64,000 nt of DNA from Rhodococcus ruber NBRC 15591 (GTDB lineage Bacteria > Actinomycetota > Actinomycetes > Mycobacteriales > Mycobacteriaceae), in assembly GCF_001894945.1 (NCBI RefSeq), contig NZ_BCXE01000033.1, positions 1 to 64,000 on the forward strand, given 5' to 3'. Below the pieces are notes generated by a model. The model saw only the letters and a list, made by a program, of their open reading frames with translations. It made no database searches and was not told the DNA's origin. Numbering within the stretch: the stretch's first letter is position 1; each line of letters opens with the position of its first letter. Below, piece after piece: positions 44,252-52,595 of the stretch. The position numbers were made by a program, and so were the translations under genes.

Positions 44252-45169
44252 GTGGTGGAGAGGGTGCGACGGCGCTGGGGCGGCACCGACATGGCGGAAC
44301 GCCGGCGGGCACGCCGCGACGCGCTGCTGTCGGCGGGCATCGATCTGCTCGGCGCGCCCGACGGACCGGCGGTCAACGTACGCGCCGTGTGCCGGGCGGC
44401 CGGACTGACCGAACGGTACTTCTACGAGAGCTTCGACGACCGGGACGCGTTCGTGCGCGCCGTGTATGCGGCGGTCGGGGAACACGTGCGCGCAGTGCTG
44501 GAGGGCGCGGTCGGCACGGTCCCGCAGCCGCGGGACGTTCCCGGGGCGGCGGTCCGGGCCTTCGTCGAGCTGATCGTGGACCGCCCGGCCGTGGGCCGGG
44601 TGCTGCTGCTCGGCCCGCTGCGGGAACCGGCCCTCGGCGGGCAGGGCCTCGATCTCGCTCCCGCATTCGTGACGCTCGTCCGGCAGCAGCTCACCGCGAT
44701 CGCCGATCGCGACGAGCGGCACCTGGTGGCCGTGGGGTTGGTCGGGGCACTGACGAGCCTGTTCATCGGCTACCTGGACGGCACCGTCACGGTGGCGCCG
44801 GAGCGGTTGGTGCGGCACTGTGTGAGCCTGCTGGTCCAGGCCGGAGGTGTACGGCCCCGGCCGGAGGGGTATCCGCACCACGACAGCACGCTCGACGAAA
44901 GGAGGGGCATCATGCCCAGGTCGTCGATCAAGGACGAGAAGCTCTATCAGGAACTACGTGACGACGGCGCCTCCAAGGAGAAGGCCGCCCGAATCTCGAA
45001 CGCGGCCGCGAATCGTGGCCGTTCCTCCGTCGGGCACAAGGGCGGCAAGTCGGGGTCCTACGAGGATTGGACGGTCGACGAGTTGAAGAAGAGGGCGAAG
45101 GAACTCGGGATGTCGGGTTACTCGTCCAAGCGCAAGAGCGAGCTCATCGACGCTCTGCGCAACCACTGA
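44252..45169 (+). CDS. TetR regulator fused in frame to a Rho-N-like small protein
   Basis: One open frame of 305 codons joins two units. Residues 1-215 are a TetR-type regulator: AGIDLLGAPDGPAVNVRAVC and the HTH AGLTERYFYESFDDRDAFV, then a helical ligand domain. Residues 221-305 form a small basic protein (SSIKDEKLYQELRDDGASKEKAARISN) ending in a SAP/Rho-N helix pair (WTVDELKKRAKELGMSGYSS). The latter is normally a separate gene. Starts for the TetR part are a GTG at 44252 or an ATG at 44291. A perfect ribosome binding site before the ATG at 44912 suggests that the second unit is also made alone. The TetR part corresponds in position to Rv3295. Confidence 0.8.
   Translation: MVERVRRRWGGTDMAERRRARRDALLSAGIDLLGAPDGPAVNVRAVCRAAGLTERYFYESFDDRDAFVRAVYAAVGEHVRAVLEGAVGTVPQPRDVPGAAVRAFVELIVDRPAVGRVLLLGPLREPALGGQGLDLAPAFVTLVRQQLTAIADRDERHLVAVGLVGALTSLFIGYLDGTVTVAPERLVRHCVSLLVQAGGVRPRPEGYPHHDSTLDERRGIMPRSSIKDEKLYQELRDDGASKEKAARISNAAANRGRSSVGHKGGKSGSYEDWTVDELKKRAKELGMSGYSSKRKSELIDALRNH
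44912..45169 (+). CDS. Nested Rho-N/DUF7218-like small protein
   Basis: The 85-residue C-terminal unit of the longer frame has its own ATG at 44912, preceded by AAAGGAGG with 6-nt spacing, the best Shine-Dalgarno in this part of the window. It contains MPRSSIKDEKLYQELRDDG, a GRSSVGHKGGKSGSYEDWT hinge and a C-terminal Rho-N/SAP-like helix pair that may bind nucleic acid. Stand-alone homologues of this size are, as I recall, common in actinobacteria. It is probably translated separately from the TetR part, whatever happens upstream. Confidence 0.72.
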   Translation: MPRSSIKDEKLYQELRDDGASKEKAARISNAAANRGRSSVGHKGGKSGSYEDWTVDELKKRAKELGMSGYSSKRKSELIDALRNH

Positions 45170-45198
45170 GGCGCAACCACTGAGGCGCAACCACTGAG
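45157..45198 (+). repeat. 14-bp tandem repeat, three units, containing the stop codon
   Basis: GCGCAACCACTGAG occurs three times back to back. The first copy encodes the last residues (Arg-Asn-His) and the TGA stop of the upstream gene; the other two repeat this 3' end after the stop. Confidence 0.95.
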
Positions 45199-45225
45199 CC
45201 GACCGCGCGGTCGCCGCGCCGGCTC
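45196..45225 (+). terminator. Possible terminator after the TetR/Rho-N gene
   Basis: GAGCCG and CCGCGCGG pair with CCGCGCCGGCTC through a bulged GC-rich stem just after the tandem repeat and before the convergent nei gene. Confidence 0.4.
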
Positions 45226-45246
45226 GGCCGGCGGAGCGGGGGCGAC

Positions 45247-46041
45247 TCACCCGTCCTCGCTCCGCGGCTGACAGTGCGGGCACCAGTCGATCTTGCGGTC
45301 CGGGTCCCCGGCCGACCCCAGCATCCCGGTGCGGATCACCGTGCCGCACCGGCGGCACGGCTTGCCCGCGCGCCCGTACACCCATGTGCCCCGGCCGGGC
45401 CGGCGGTCGCCGGTGGTGATCCGGCTGACGCGGTCCCGATTGAACATCAGCAGCCGGTGCGCCAGATCGACCCAGGCGGCCGGATCTCCCGCGTCCGCAA
45501 CCGGAGTCGCCGGGTGTACGCCCCGCAGGAAGCACAGTTCGCACCGGTACACGTTGCCCACCCCGGCCATCACCCGTTGATCGAGCAGCGCCAGACCGAC
45601 GGGGCGGCCCGGGTCGCGCGCCAGGTTCGCCGCCGCGACGGCCGGGTCCCAGTCCGGCCCGAGCAGATCCGGGCCCAGGTGTCCCACGGCCTCCGCCTCG
45701 CGGTCGCGGTCCAGGACCTCGACGGTGCCGAGATCGAAGCCGACGGCCTCGGCGTCCGCGACCGCCAGCACGATCCTCGCGTGGTATCCCTGACGGCGCC
45801 AGCGCGTCCCGGGTGGGTGGACGTCCCACACTCCCTCCATCTTCAGGTGGGTGTGGACGGTGTGTGCACCGGCGCGGATCAGCAGGTGCTTGCCGCGCGC
45901 GAGCACCTCCTCGACCACGGTGCCGGTGAGGTCGACCGTCGCGTACCGGGGCACGCGGATATCGCAGCGCGTCAACGGCTTTCCCGCCAGTGCGCCGCGC
46001 AGGAGAGTGGCCGCCCGGAAGACGGTGTCGCCCTCGGGCAT
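45247..46041 (-). CDS. nei: Endonuclease VIII-like DNA glycosylase
   Basis: Nei removes oxidised bases and cuts the abasic site. The 264-residue Fpg/Nei protein starts MPEGDTVFRAA, with the catalytic N-terminal Pro2 and Glu3. It has ARGKHLLIRAGAHTVHTHLKM with the DNA-contact Lys, the H2TH region LLDQRVMAGVGNVYRCELCF, and a C-terminal zinc finger (CRRCGTVIRTG with WCPHCQ). The ATG shares a base with the lhr stop (TGATG), so it is co-translated with lhr, as Rv3297/Rv3296 are adjacent in M. tuberculosis. Confidence 0.95.
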   Translation of the reverse strand: MPEGDTVFRAATLLRGALAGKPLTRCDIRVPRYATVDLTGTVVEEVLARGKHLLIRAGAHTVHTHLKMEGVWDVHPPGTRWRRQGYHARIVLAVADAEAVGFDLGTVEVLDRDREAEAVGHLGPDLLGPDWDPAVAAANLARDPGRPVGLALLDQRVMAGVGNVYRCELCFLRGVHPATPVADAGDPAAWVDLAHRLLMFNRDRVSRITTGDRRPGRGTWVYGRAGKPCRRCGTVIRTGMLGSAGDPDRKIDWCPHCQPRSEDG

Positions 46042-49000
46042 CAGGCCCTCAACCGGAAGCCGCGCGGGGTGGCCGAGAAGCCGGCCTCGGCGAGGAACTC
46101 GGCGAACGAGTGGCCGTGGATGGAACTGCCGTCGACCTTCTCGACGACGAGAGTGTCCAGGCCCCCGCCCTTGACCGTCCCGGCCAGCGACGTGCACGCG
46201 CCGCGGAGAGTTCCCGGGTCGTCGCTGAACGTCAGCACCGTGCGGCCGCCGCGTTCGACGAACAGTCCCAGTTCGCCGTCGACGAGTACGACGAGTCCGC
46301 CGGCCTTGCGGCCGGGACGGTGCCGCGGCGAGTCCTCGGGGGCGGCCGACTTGGGCCACGGCAGGGCCGCACCGTACGGATTCGCCGGGTCGCAGGCGGC
46401 CAGGGTCACCGCCGGGGTGTCGGTGTGGCGGCCCTCGAGCGATTCGCCGTAGGACCGCAACCGGTCCACGACCTCCGGCGTCGAGAACTGGGCACCGCCG
46501 AGCGTGTCGACGAAGTAGCCGCGCCGGCACCGACCGGTCTCCTCGAACCGGCTCAGCACCTTGTACATCAACGCGAAGCCGCCCGGCACGCCCTCGGCGA
46601 CGACCGCGCCGCGGGTGACCACGCCGTAGCGCTCGAGCAGCAGGTCCGCGGTGGCGTGGGTGCGCACCGTCGGGTCGGTTTCCCGTTCGGGCAGCAGCGA
46701 CCACCGGCCGCCGACCGTCGGGGGCCCGCTTCGGCTCGGCAGTGCCGGACGTCCGCGGTACATCCGGGCGCGCGGGGCCCGCCGGGGCGTGCGATGCGCG
46801 GGGGTGGCGCGTGAGGTGTCGCCGACGAGGGCGCGCAACGCGGCCGGCGCGTCGCCCGAGACGAGTCCGGCCCACACGAGATCCCAGAGAGCCGAGGAGG
46901 TTTCCGCGTCCGTGGTGCCCAGGGCGTCGGTGAGCTGGCGGAAGAAGTACGCCCCGCCGCCCGCGAGCGTGTCCAGGATGCCGTGATGGACGTCGGTCCT
47001 GTCGATCTCGGCTGCCGGTGCGAGGGTCAGCGGAGCAGTGTCGGCCAGGTGCAGCGAGACCCAGCCGTCCTTGCCGGAGATCTGCCCCGAGCCGGCCCAC
47101 ACGACTTCGCCCGTCGTGGTGAGTTCGTCGAGCATCGTCGGGGAGTAGTCCCGCACCCGGGGGGCGAGGATCAGCGGCTCGAGTGCGCTCGCCGGCACCG
47201 GCACCCCGGCCAGCTGCTCGACGACCGTGGCCACTCCGTCCACTCCGCGCAGGCCGCCGCCCACGTGCTGCCACGCCGGCAGGAACCGGCCGAGGGTGGC
47301 GGTCCCGACGGGTTCGACCTCCTGTCGTGCCGCAGCGAGCGACCGTCGGCGCAGCCGCCGCAGTACCTCGGTGTCGCACCACTCCGCGCCCGTCGCGCCG
47401 GGGCGGAACTCTCCTGCGCTGACCCGTTTCTCGGCAGCCAGCCGATGCAGCACGTCCTGCACCACCGCGGTGCCGAGTCCGAATCCGGCCGCCGCCTCCG
47501 CCGCGGTGAACGGGCCGTGGGTGCGGGCGTACCGGCCGATCAGGTCGCCCAGCGGATCGGGCACCGGCTCGACGAACGCCGTCGGCACGCCGATCGGCAA
47601 CGGGACCCCGAGGGCGTCCCGGAGACGTGAGGCGTCCTCGATGGCCGACCACCGCTCCCGGCCGGCGAAGGACACCTTCAGCACCCGGCGCTGTGCGTCG
47701 AGTTCGTCGAGCCAGGCGGCCGGATCGGCGGTGGTGCGCTCGGCGATTTCGGCGTCGGTGAGGGGGCCGAGCAACCGGAGCAGGTCCGCGACACCCTCGG
47801 CGTCGCGGGCTCTGCGGTCGGGGGCGAGGTGCTGCAGCTCGAGCTCGGCCCGGGCGATGACGTCGGCGTCGAGCAACTCGCGCAGCTCCACCCGGCCGAG
47901 CAGTTCGGCGAGCAGGGTCGAGTCCAGGGACAGGGCCGCGGCGCGCCGCTCGGCCAGGGGACTGTCGCCTTCGTACATGAACGCGCCGACGTAGTCGAAC
48001 AGCAGCGAGGTCGCGAACGGCGACGCGGTGGCCGTCTCGACCTCCACGATCCGGACCTGCCGCCGGGCGACACGGCCGAGCAGGTTCCGCAGCGCAGGCA
48101 GGTCGTAGACGTCCTGGAGGCATTCCCGCACCGTCTCGAGCAGGATCGGGAAGGTGGGGTAGCGACGCGCCACGTCGAGCAGCTGGGCCGACCGCTGACG
48201 CTGCTGCCACAGCGGCGCCCGCTTGCCGGGATTGCGGCGGGGCAGCAGCAATGCGCGCGCCGCGCACTCCCGGAAGCGGGACGCGAACAGTGCCGAGCCG
48301 CCGACCTGCTCGGTGACGAGGTCCTCGATCTCGTCGGTGTCGAAGGCGAAGACCTCCGCCCCGGGCGGGGCGTCCTCGGTGTCCGGGAGCCGGACGATGA
48401 TGCCGTCGTCCGACGCCGTGGGTGCGGCCTCGACGCCGTACCGGTCGAGCAGTCGCGCGCCCACGGCGAGTGCCCACGGTGCATGCACCCGCATCCCGTA
48501 CGGGGAGTGCAGCACCAGGCGCCAGTCGCCGAGTTCGTCGCGGAATCGCTCGACCACCAGGGTGCGGTCGGTGGGCAGCTGCCCGGTGGCGGTGCGCTGC
48601 TCCTCGAGCAGCCGGGTCAGGTTCGCGGTCGCGTTGTCGTCCAGGCCGCCGCGACGGCACCGGGCGGCGGCGTCCTCCGGATCGGCGTGCCCGAGTTCGC
48701 GCACGAACGCCCCCAGGGCGGCGCCGAGTTCGGCCGGGCGGCCGACCCCGTCGCCGTGCCAGAACGGCAACCGGCCGGGCTGTCCGTAGGCGGGGGAGAC
48801 CAGCACCCGGTCGAAGGTGATCTCCTCGATGCGCCAGCTCGTCGCGCCGAGCGCGAACACGTCGCCCACCCGGGACTCGTACACCATCTCCTCGTCGAGT
48901 TCCCCGACGCGCGTGGCCTTCTCGCCGACCATGTACACGGTGAACAGGCCGCGGTCGGGGATCGTGCCGCCCGAGGTGACGGCCAGCCGCTGCGCGCCGG

Positions 49001-50558
49001 GCCGGCCGGTGAGAGTGCCGGCGGTGCGATCCCACACCACCCGGGGCCGCAGCTCGGCGAACTCGTCCGACGGATAGCGCCCGGCCAGCAGGTCCAGCGT
49101 CGACTCGTACGCCGAGCGCGGCAGCGTCGCGAAGGACCCGCTGCGCCGAACCGTGTCGAACCACTCGTCCACGTCGACCGGCTCGAGCGCGACCGCGGCG
49201 ACGGTCTGCTGTGCGAGCACGTCCAACGGGTTGGCCGGGACCTGCAGAGCCTCGATGTGCCCGCCCACCATCCGTTCGACCGTGACCGCGCAGTGCACCA
49301 GGTCGGTGCGGTGCTTGGGGAACAGCACCCCGCGGGAGACCTCGCCGACCTGATGGCCCGCCCGTCCGACGCGCTGCAGGCCGCTCGCCACCGACGGGGG
49401 CGCCGAGACCTGGATCACCAGGTCGACCGCGCCCATGTCGATGCCGAGTTCGAGGCTCGAGGTCGCGACGACGCAGCGCAGCCGCCCGGATTTGAGGTCG
49501 TCCTCGATCAGGGCCCGCTGGTCCTTGCTCACCGAGCCGTGGTGGGCCCGCGCCAGCAGCGGTTGTGCGCCGAACGCGACCTCGGTGGGCGCCCCGAGCT
49601 GCGCCGGGGGCCGCGGCCGGTGGTCCACCGCCTCGCCCTCGCGTTCGGCGTGGATCTCGTTGAGCCGGGCCGTCAACCGCTCGGCGAGGCGGCGGGAGTT
49701 GGCGAACACGATGGTGGAACGGTGCGCGACGATGAGGTCGACGATCTGCTCCTCGACGTGCGGCCAGATCGACCCGGCCTGCGGGACCGCGGGCATCCCG
49801 TCGTCCGACAGTTCCGGCTGTACGCCCAGTTCGGTCATGTCCTCGACGGGCACCCGCACCGTCAGATCCCACGTCTTGGCCGACGGCGGGGCGACGATGC
49901 GGATCGGCGCCGCCCCGGCGAGGAACCGGCCCACCTCCTCGTGCGGGCGCACCGTCGCCGAAAGGCCGATCCGCTGCGCGGGCCGCCCGAGCAGCACGTC
50001 GAGCCGTTCGAGCGAAAGCGCAAGGTGGGAGCCGCGTTTCGTGCCGGCGACGGCGTGCACCTCGTCGACGATGACGGTCTCCACCCCGGCGAGCGTCTCG
50101 CGCGCCGCGGAGGTGAGCATGAGGAACAGGGACTCGGGGGTGGTGATGAGGATGTCCGGCGGGGTGCGGATCAGGGCGCGCCGGTCGGTCGCCGACGTGT
50201 CGCCCGAACGCACGCCGACGGTGATCTCCGGCGGCTCGAGGCCGAGCCGGCGCGCGGTCTGGGTGATGCCGACCAGCGGCGAGCGCAGGTTCCGTTCCAC
50301 GTCCACCGCGAGGGCCTTGAGCGGGGAGACGTAGAGCACCCGCGTGCCGGGGTGCCCGGCCGGGGTGGCCGCGAGGCGGTCGAGCGACCACAGGAACGCC
50401 GAGAGCGTCTTGCCCGACCCGGTCGGGGCCACCACCAGGGTGTGCGCGCCGGTCGAGATCGACTCCCAGGCCCCGAGCTGCGCGGCGGTCGGGGCCTCGA
50501 ACGCGCCCGCGAACCACTGCCGGGTGGGCTCGGAGAATCGGCTCAGGACATCGGTCAC
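46041..50558 (-). CDS. lhr: ATP-dependent helicase Lhr
   Basis: This 1505-residue SF2 helicase unwinds 3'-tailed DNA:RNA and DNA duplexes in repair. It has the Q-motif FEAPTAAQLGAWESI, Walker A VVAPTGSGKT (about 43-51), LYVSPLKALAVDVERN, the DEVH box VIVDEVHAVAGTKRGSH, motif III IGLSATVRPHEE, and LVIQVSAPPSVASGLQRVGRAGH with the motif VI arginines. A winged-helix domain follows, then the large Lhr C-terminal region. The GTG at 50558 gives the expected length (M. tuberculosis Lhr is about 1513 aa). It forms a repair operon with nei. Confidence 0.97.
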   Translation of the reverse strand: MTDVLSRFSEPTRQWFAGAFEAPTAAQLGAWESISTGAHTLVVAPTGSGKTLSAFLWSLDRLAATPAGHPGTRVLYVSPLKALAVDVERNLRSPLVGITQTARRLGLEPPEITVGVRSGDTSATDRRALIRTPPDILITTPESLFLMLTSAARETLAGVETVIVDEVHAVAGTKRGSHLALSLERLDVLLGRPAQRIGLSATVRPHEEVGRFLAGAAPIRIVAPPSAKTWDLTVRVPVEDMTELGVQPELSDDGMPAVPQAGSIWPHVEEQIVDLIVAHRSTIVFANSRRLAERLTARLNEIHAEREGEAVDHRPRPPAQLGAPTEVAFGAQPLLARAHHGSVSKDQRALIEDDLKSGRLRCVVATSSLELGIDMGAVDLVIQVSAPPSVASGLQRVGRAGHQVGEVSRGVLFPKHRTDLVHCAVTVERMVGGHIEALQVPANPLDVLAQQTVAAVALEPVDVDEWFDTVRRSGSFATLPRSAYESTLDLLAGRYPSDEFAELRPRVVWDRTAGTLTGRPGAQRLAVTSGGTIPDRGLFTVYMVGEKATRVGELDEEMVYESRVGDVFALGATSWRIEEITFDRVLVSPAYGQPGRLPFWHGDGVGRPAELGAALGAFVRELGHADPEDAAARCRRGGLDDNATANLTRLLEEQRTATGQLPTDRTLVVERFRDELGDWRLVLHSPYGMRVHAPWALAVGARLLDRYGVEAAPTASDDGIIVRLPDTEDAPPGAEVFAFDTDEIEDLVTEQVGGSALFASRFRECAARALLLPRRNPGKRAPLWQQRQRSAQLLDVARRYPTFPILLETVRECLQDVYDLPALRNLLGRVARRQVRIVEVETATASPFATSLLFDYVGAFMYEGDSPLAERRAAALSLDSTLLAELLGRVELRELLDADVIARAELELQHLAPDRRARDAEGVADLLRLLGPLTDAEIAERTTADPAAWLDELDAQRRVLKVSFAGRERWSAIEDASRLRDALGVPLPIGVPTAFVEPVPDPLGDLIGRYARTHGPFTAAEAAAGFGLGTAVVQDVLHRLAAEKRVSAGEFRPGATGAEWCDTEVLRRLRRRSLAAARQEVEPVGTATLGRFLPAWQHVGGGLRGVDGVATVVEQLAGVPVPASALEPLILAPRVRDYSPTMLDELTTTGEVVWAGSGQISGKDGWVSLHLADTAPLTLAPAAEIDRTDVHHGILDTLAGGGAYFFRQLTDALGTTDAETSSALWDLVWAGLVSGDAPAALRALVGDTSRATPAHRTPRRAPRARMYRGRPALPSRSGPPTVGGRWSLLPERETDPTVRTHATADLLLERYGVVTRGAVVAEGVPGGFALMYKVLSRFEETGRCRRGYFVDTLGGAQFSTPEVVDRLRSYGESLEGRHTDTPAVTLAACDPANPYGAALPWPKSAAPEDSPRHRPGRKAGGLVVLVDGELGLFVERGGRTVLTFSDDPGTLRGACTSLAGTVKGGGLDTLVVEKVDGSSIHGHSFAEFLAEAGFSATPRGFRLRA

Positions 50559-50626
50559 CGTTCCATGGTGCACCGCCGGTACGACACCGCGGGCACCTCG
50601 CGGGTTCCGGACCCGGGTACCCGGCG

Positions 50627-51184
50627 TCAGTCGGCCAGCGCGAACCGCGCCAGCTGGGCGCAGTGGTGCGACGCCCAGCGGCACCTGCCGGTACGCATCA
50701 CGCGGCCGACGAGTGCGGCAGCGGCCGGCTCCCACGGCATCGCGGCGAACTGCGCACGGCTGGCCGGCTCGCCGGACCAGCCGATCGACACGATGGGTCC
50801 GTCGAGCCGGAACCGCAGCTCCGAATGCGTTGCCGCGAGCACTTCCACGCTCGTGCCGGCCGTCGCCTCGAGGTCGTCGACGGCGACGCTGACCCGTCCG
50901 CCGAGCCGGCGTGCCTGCGCGGCCGGAGCCTCGACGTACAACCCCGCGGCCTCGATCGCGCCGACGTGCACGCTCACGAGCGGTTCGGTGGAGCCGTCGC
51001 GCGGCGGCAGGCACACCACCGACCAGTACTCGCGTTCACTCATCCGCGGGTTGGGTATCGCGGCGCGGACGTAGTCGCGCAGCCACGTCGTCGCCGCGGT
51101 GAACTCCGGGTACTGCTCGAACGTCCGGTAGCGGGTGTCGCGCAGCGGCAGACCCGCCGGGGACAAGGGCGTACGGGCGTTCAC
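50627..51184 (-). CDS. Conserved hypothetical protein
   Basis: This is a 185-residue soluble protein with no domain I recognise. It contains EREYWSVVCLPPRDGSTEPLV, a strand-rich centre (SVAVDDLEATAGTSVEVL, ELRFRLDGPIVSIGWSG) and a C-terminal helical stretch with HHCAQLARFA. The start is a GTG at 51184. The gene lies 68 nt upstream of lhr on the same strand. The pattern of strands could be a START/PilZ-like or DUF fold, but that is not supported by any motif. Confidence 0.7.
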   Translation of the reverse strand: MNARTPLSPAGLPLRDTRYRTFEQYPEFTAATTWLRDYVRAAIPNPRMSEREYWSVVCLPPRDGSTEPLVSVHVGAIEAAGLYVEAPAAQARRLGGRVSVAVDDLEATAGTSVEVLAATHSELRFRLDGPIVSIGWSGEPASRAQFAAMPWEPAAAALVGRVMRTGRCRWASHHCAQLARFALAD

Positions 51185-51228
51185 TGGATCTGGTCCTCGT
51201 GCACGCGGTCACCGTACTCGATCTTGTT

Positions 51229-52593
51229 TCAGAGGATGACGCCCGGATTGAGAATCGAGTCCGGGTCGAGTGCCGCCTTGATCCGCCGGGTCAGGTCCAT
51301 CACGTCGGGACCCACCTGATCCGGCAACCACGCCTTCTTCAGCCGGCCCACCCCGTGCTCGCCGGTGATGGTGCCGCCCAGCGCGATCGCCAGGTCCATG
51401 ATCTGCCCGAACGCCAGGTGCGCCCGCGCCGTCTGGTCGGCGTCGGTGGGGTCGTACACGATCAGCGGATGGGTGTTGCCGTCCCCGGCGTGCGCGATCA
51501 CCGCCACCGTCACCGCATTGCGCTCGGCGATCTCGGCGACGCCCCCGACGAGTGCCGGCAGTGCCGGCAGGGGAACGCCGACATCCTCGAGCAGCAGGCT
51601 GCCGGTCCGTTCGACCGCCGGGATGGCCATCCGCCGCGCCGCCGCGAACGCCTCGCCCTCCTCGGGGTCGTCGGTCGAGAACACCTCGTCGGCGCCGGCG
51701 TCCTCGCACGCCTTCACCATCGTCGCGATCTCCTGCGCCGACGCCGTACCGGGCGCGTCGGACCGGGCGATGAGCATCGCCTCGGTGGTGCGGTCCAGCC
51801 CCATGTGCAGCGCGTCCTCGACCGCGTTGATCGAGGCACGGTCCATGAACTCGAGCATCGCCGGGCGCAACGTCGCCGTGACGGCCAGCACCGCGTCGGC
51901 CGCGGCCTGGACCGAGCCGAACGTGGCGACCATCGTCGACGCCGGCGGCTGCGGCGGGAGGAGCCGCAGCGTCACCTCGGTGATGACGCCGAGGGTGCCC
52001 TCGCTGCCGACGAACAGCTTGGTCAGCGACAGCCCCGCCACGTCCTTGACGCGCGGTCCGCCGAGCCGCACCGCGGTGCCGTCGGCGAGCACCACCTCGA
52101 GTCCGAGCACGTAGTCCGTGGTGACGCCGTACTTCACGCAGCACAGCCCACCGGCGTTGGTCGCCGCGTTGCCCCCGATGGTGCACATCTCGAACGACGA
52201 CGGGTCGGGCGGATACCACAGCCCGTGCTCGGCCGCGGCCCGCTTGACCTCGGCGTTGAGCAGTCCCGGCTGGACGACCGCCGTGCGGGTGACCGGGTCC
52301 ACGGCGACCGCCCGCATCCGCTCGGTGCTCAGCACGATCCCGCCCGGGACGCCGCCCGCCCCGCCGGACAGGCTGGTGCCCGCGCCACGCGGCACCACCG
52401 GCACCCGGTGCGTGCTCGCCCACCTCAGTGTGGCCTGCACGTCCGCCGTGCGGGTGGCCCGCACGACCGCGCGCGGCACCGCCGCGTCCGGGTCGCGGGC
52501 CCAGTCCTGCCGGTACCCGGCGAGCAGGTCCGGATCGGTGATCAGCGCGCCGTCCGGGAGCTGGTCGGCGAGTTCGGCGAGATCGGCGGGCAC
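51229..52593 (-). CDS. FAD-binding D-2-hydroxyacid dehydrogenase (GlcD/DLD type)
   Basis: This 454-residue flavoenzyme of the FAD_binding_4/FAD-oxidase_C family oxidises D-lactate, glycolate or a related 2-hydroxyacid. It has VVPRGAGTSLSGGAGGVPGGIVLS (PP-loop), the FAD-binding SSFEMCTIGGNAATNAGGLC and KLFVGSEGTLGVITEVTL. The C-terminal part has VIAHAGDGNTHPLIVYDP with the active-site His, and ITGEHGVGRLKKAWL. No iron-sulfur domain is fused. The start is a GTG at 52593, 2 nt after the acyl-CoA synthetase stop, so the two are one operon. Confidence 0.9.
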   Translation of the reverse strand: MPADLAELADQLPDGALITDPDLLAGYRQDWARDPDAAVPRAVVRATRTADVQATLRWASTHRVPVVPRGAGTSLSGGAGGVPGGIVLSTERMRAVAVDPVTRTAVVQPGLLNAEVKRAAAEHGLWYPPDPSSFEMCTIGGNAATNAGGLCCVKYGVTTDYVLGLEVVLADGTAVRLGGPRVKDVAGLSLTKLFVGSEGTLGVITEVTLRLLPPQPPASTMVATFGSVQAAADAVLAVTATLRPAMLEFMDRASINAVEDALHMGLDRTTEAMLIARSDAPGTASAQEIATMVKACEDAGADEVFSTDDPEEGEAFAAARRMAIPAVERTGSLLLEDVGVPLPALPALVGGVAEIAERNAVTVAVIAHAGDGNTHPLIVYDPTDADQTARAHLAFGQIMDLAIALGGTITGEHGVGRLKKAWLPDQVGPDVMDLTRRIKAALDPDSILNPGVIL

Positions 52594-52595
52594 GG

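Noticed and set aside
45247-51014. Very long minus-strand open frames overlapping lhr and nei
   Set aside because: The true lhr frame carries all helicase motifs; the alternative frames are Arg/Gly/Pro-rich with no domain and are shadows of high-GC coding DNA.
47829-51074. A 1081-codon open frame antisense to lhr
   Set aside because: No start signal or domain; its composition is that of complement codons.
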